From: Synergistaceae bacterium
Lineage (GTDB): Bacteria; Synergistota; Synergistia; Synergistales; Aminobacteriaceae
Length of the DNA: 5,231 bases
Reading direction: 5' to 3'
NCBI GenBank assembly: GCA_017448375.1
Contig: JAFSLR010000030.1
Span: 1 to 5,231 of the forward strand
Shown here: piece after piece, positions 5,054 through 5,231 of the stretch
Numbering within the stretch: position 1 is the first letter of the stretch
Layout of the letters: every line of letters begins with the position of its first letter
The notes under the pieces: model-generated
What the model was told of the DNA's origin: nothing
What the model saw: the letters and a program-made list of their open reading frames with translations, nothing else
Databases searched by the model: none
Program-made: the position numbers and the translations under genes

Positions 5054-5062
5054 TGTGTTTTT

Positions 5063-5068
5063 CCTCCT
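5063..5068 (-). promoter_or_regulatory. Ribosome binding site AGGAGG fixing the 115-aa start
   Basis: AGGAGG on the minus strand lies 9 bases before ATG 5053. It rules out the in-frame ATG at 5101, which has no such site upstream. Confidence 0.75.
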
Positions 5069-5080
5069 GTGTATTTTTTG

Positions 5081-5107
5081 AGCCGGAATACTTTTCTGCA
5101 TCCGGCT
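5081..5107 (-). other. GCCGGA-armed hairpin upstream of the 115-aa gene
   Basis: Perfect 7-bp arms AGCCGGA (5081-5087) and TCCGGCT (5101-5107) enclose a 13-base loop. Read on the minus strand it is followed by CAAAAAATACAC rather than a U-tract, so it is not a standard terminator in the gene direction; in the plus direction the tail is GGCTTCTCTCT. Its arms match those of the hairpins at 730-762 and 4668-4694. It sits 10 bases after the stop of the partial gene at the right edge and 12 bases before the AGGAGG of the next gene. Confidence 0.6.
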
Positions 5108-5116
5108 GGCTTCTCT

Positions 5117-5231
5117 CTATGCTATGCGCCTTGCCTCATAAAAGGCTTCAATCCCATTACATGTTGACGGCATATCCTTACCTGAATATCCATTCAAACG
5201 CAGATATTCGATTACCGCGTCCAAGTCTCCA
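5117..5231 (-). CDS. C-terminal end of a small phage protein, 5'-truncated by the window edge
   Basis: The frame is open from the right edge to TAG 5117, showing 37 residues that include DLDAVIEYLRLNGYSG, the PSTCNGIEAFYEARR segment and the end IA. The N-terminus is outside the window. The segment is probably helical, and the spacing to the next gene's hairpin and SD fits a real leftward gene in the same operon. I do not recognise the family with confidence. Confidence 0.55.
   Translation of the reverse strand, partial: GDLDAVIEYLRLNGYSGKDMPSTCNGIEAFYEARRIA

Noticed and set aside
1..5231. tRNA genes, attachment sites or an origin
   Set aside because: No cloverleaf, long direct repeat or iteron cluster was seen by eye; noncoding gaps are all under about 65 bases and mostly hold hairpins and SD sites.

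Overview
The window looks like part of a bacteriophage or integrated prophage. Genes are very densely packed, several are tiny and Cys-rich, overlapping starts and stops are common, and a lysis module faces a leftward accessory module. Shine-Dalgarno sites are strong (AGGAGG, GGAGGTGA), base composition is moderate in GC, and no spanin genes are visible. This would fit a Gram-positive or otherwise strong-SD host, but the host cannot be named from this sequence. No integrase, structural gene, tRNA, CRISPR array or IS element is present.

Left part (1-725, + strand): the 3' part of an M15-type peptidase, presumably the endolysin, is followed by a holin of the toxin secretion/phage lysis family. 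They overlap by one base (TGATG). This module runs into a convergent terminator at 718-762. Read on the minus strand, that hairpin is fully paired if two G-U wobbles are counted.

Middle and right part (772-5231, - strand): a leftward train of about eleven genes. In transcription order these are a partial small phage protein (right edge), a 115-aa protein with a possible HTH, a 167-aa protein with two four-cysteine clusters, an 87-aa unknown, two paralogous 'AAPxLY' phage proteins (108 and 91 aa), a 94-aa Lar-like zinc protein, a 16-codon ORF with a single CPFCG knuckle, a 108-aa Lar-like zinc protein, a 58-aa zinc ribbon, and a 537-aa fusion of a DNA methyltransferase (EPSAGRG, NPPF) with DUF4942. 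From the 167-aa gene to the 16-codon ORF the genes are joined by overlaps of 1-13 bases or a 2-base gap, which suggests translational coupling.

The most interesting feature is the end of this train. Up to four compact zinc-knuckle ORFs, two resembling Lar restriction-alleviation proteins, lead directly into an orphan adenine-type methyltransferase. This suggests, by inference only, a phage module that evades or modulates host restriction. A second oddity is a set of hairpins, at least two with U-tracts on the minus strand, placed just upstream of ribosome binding sites with no obvious room for a promoter. One further terminator-like hairpin lies inside a Lar-like coding region and shares a 15-base repeat with the true terminator of that gene.
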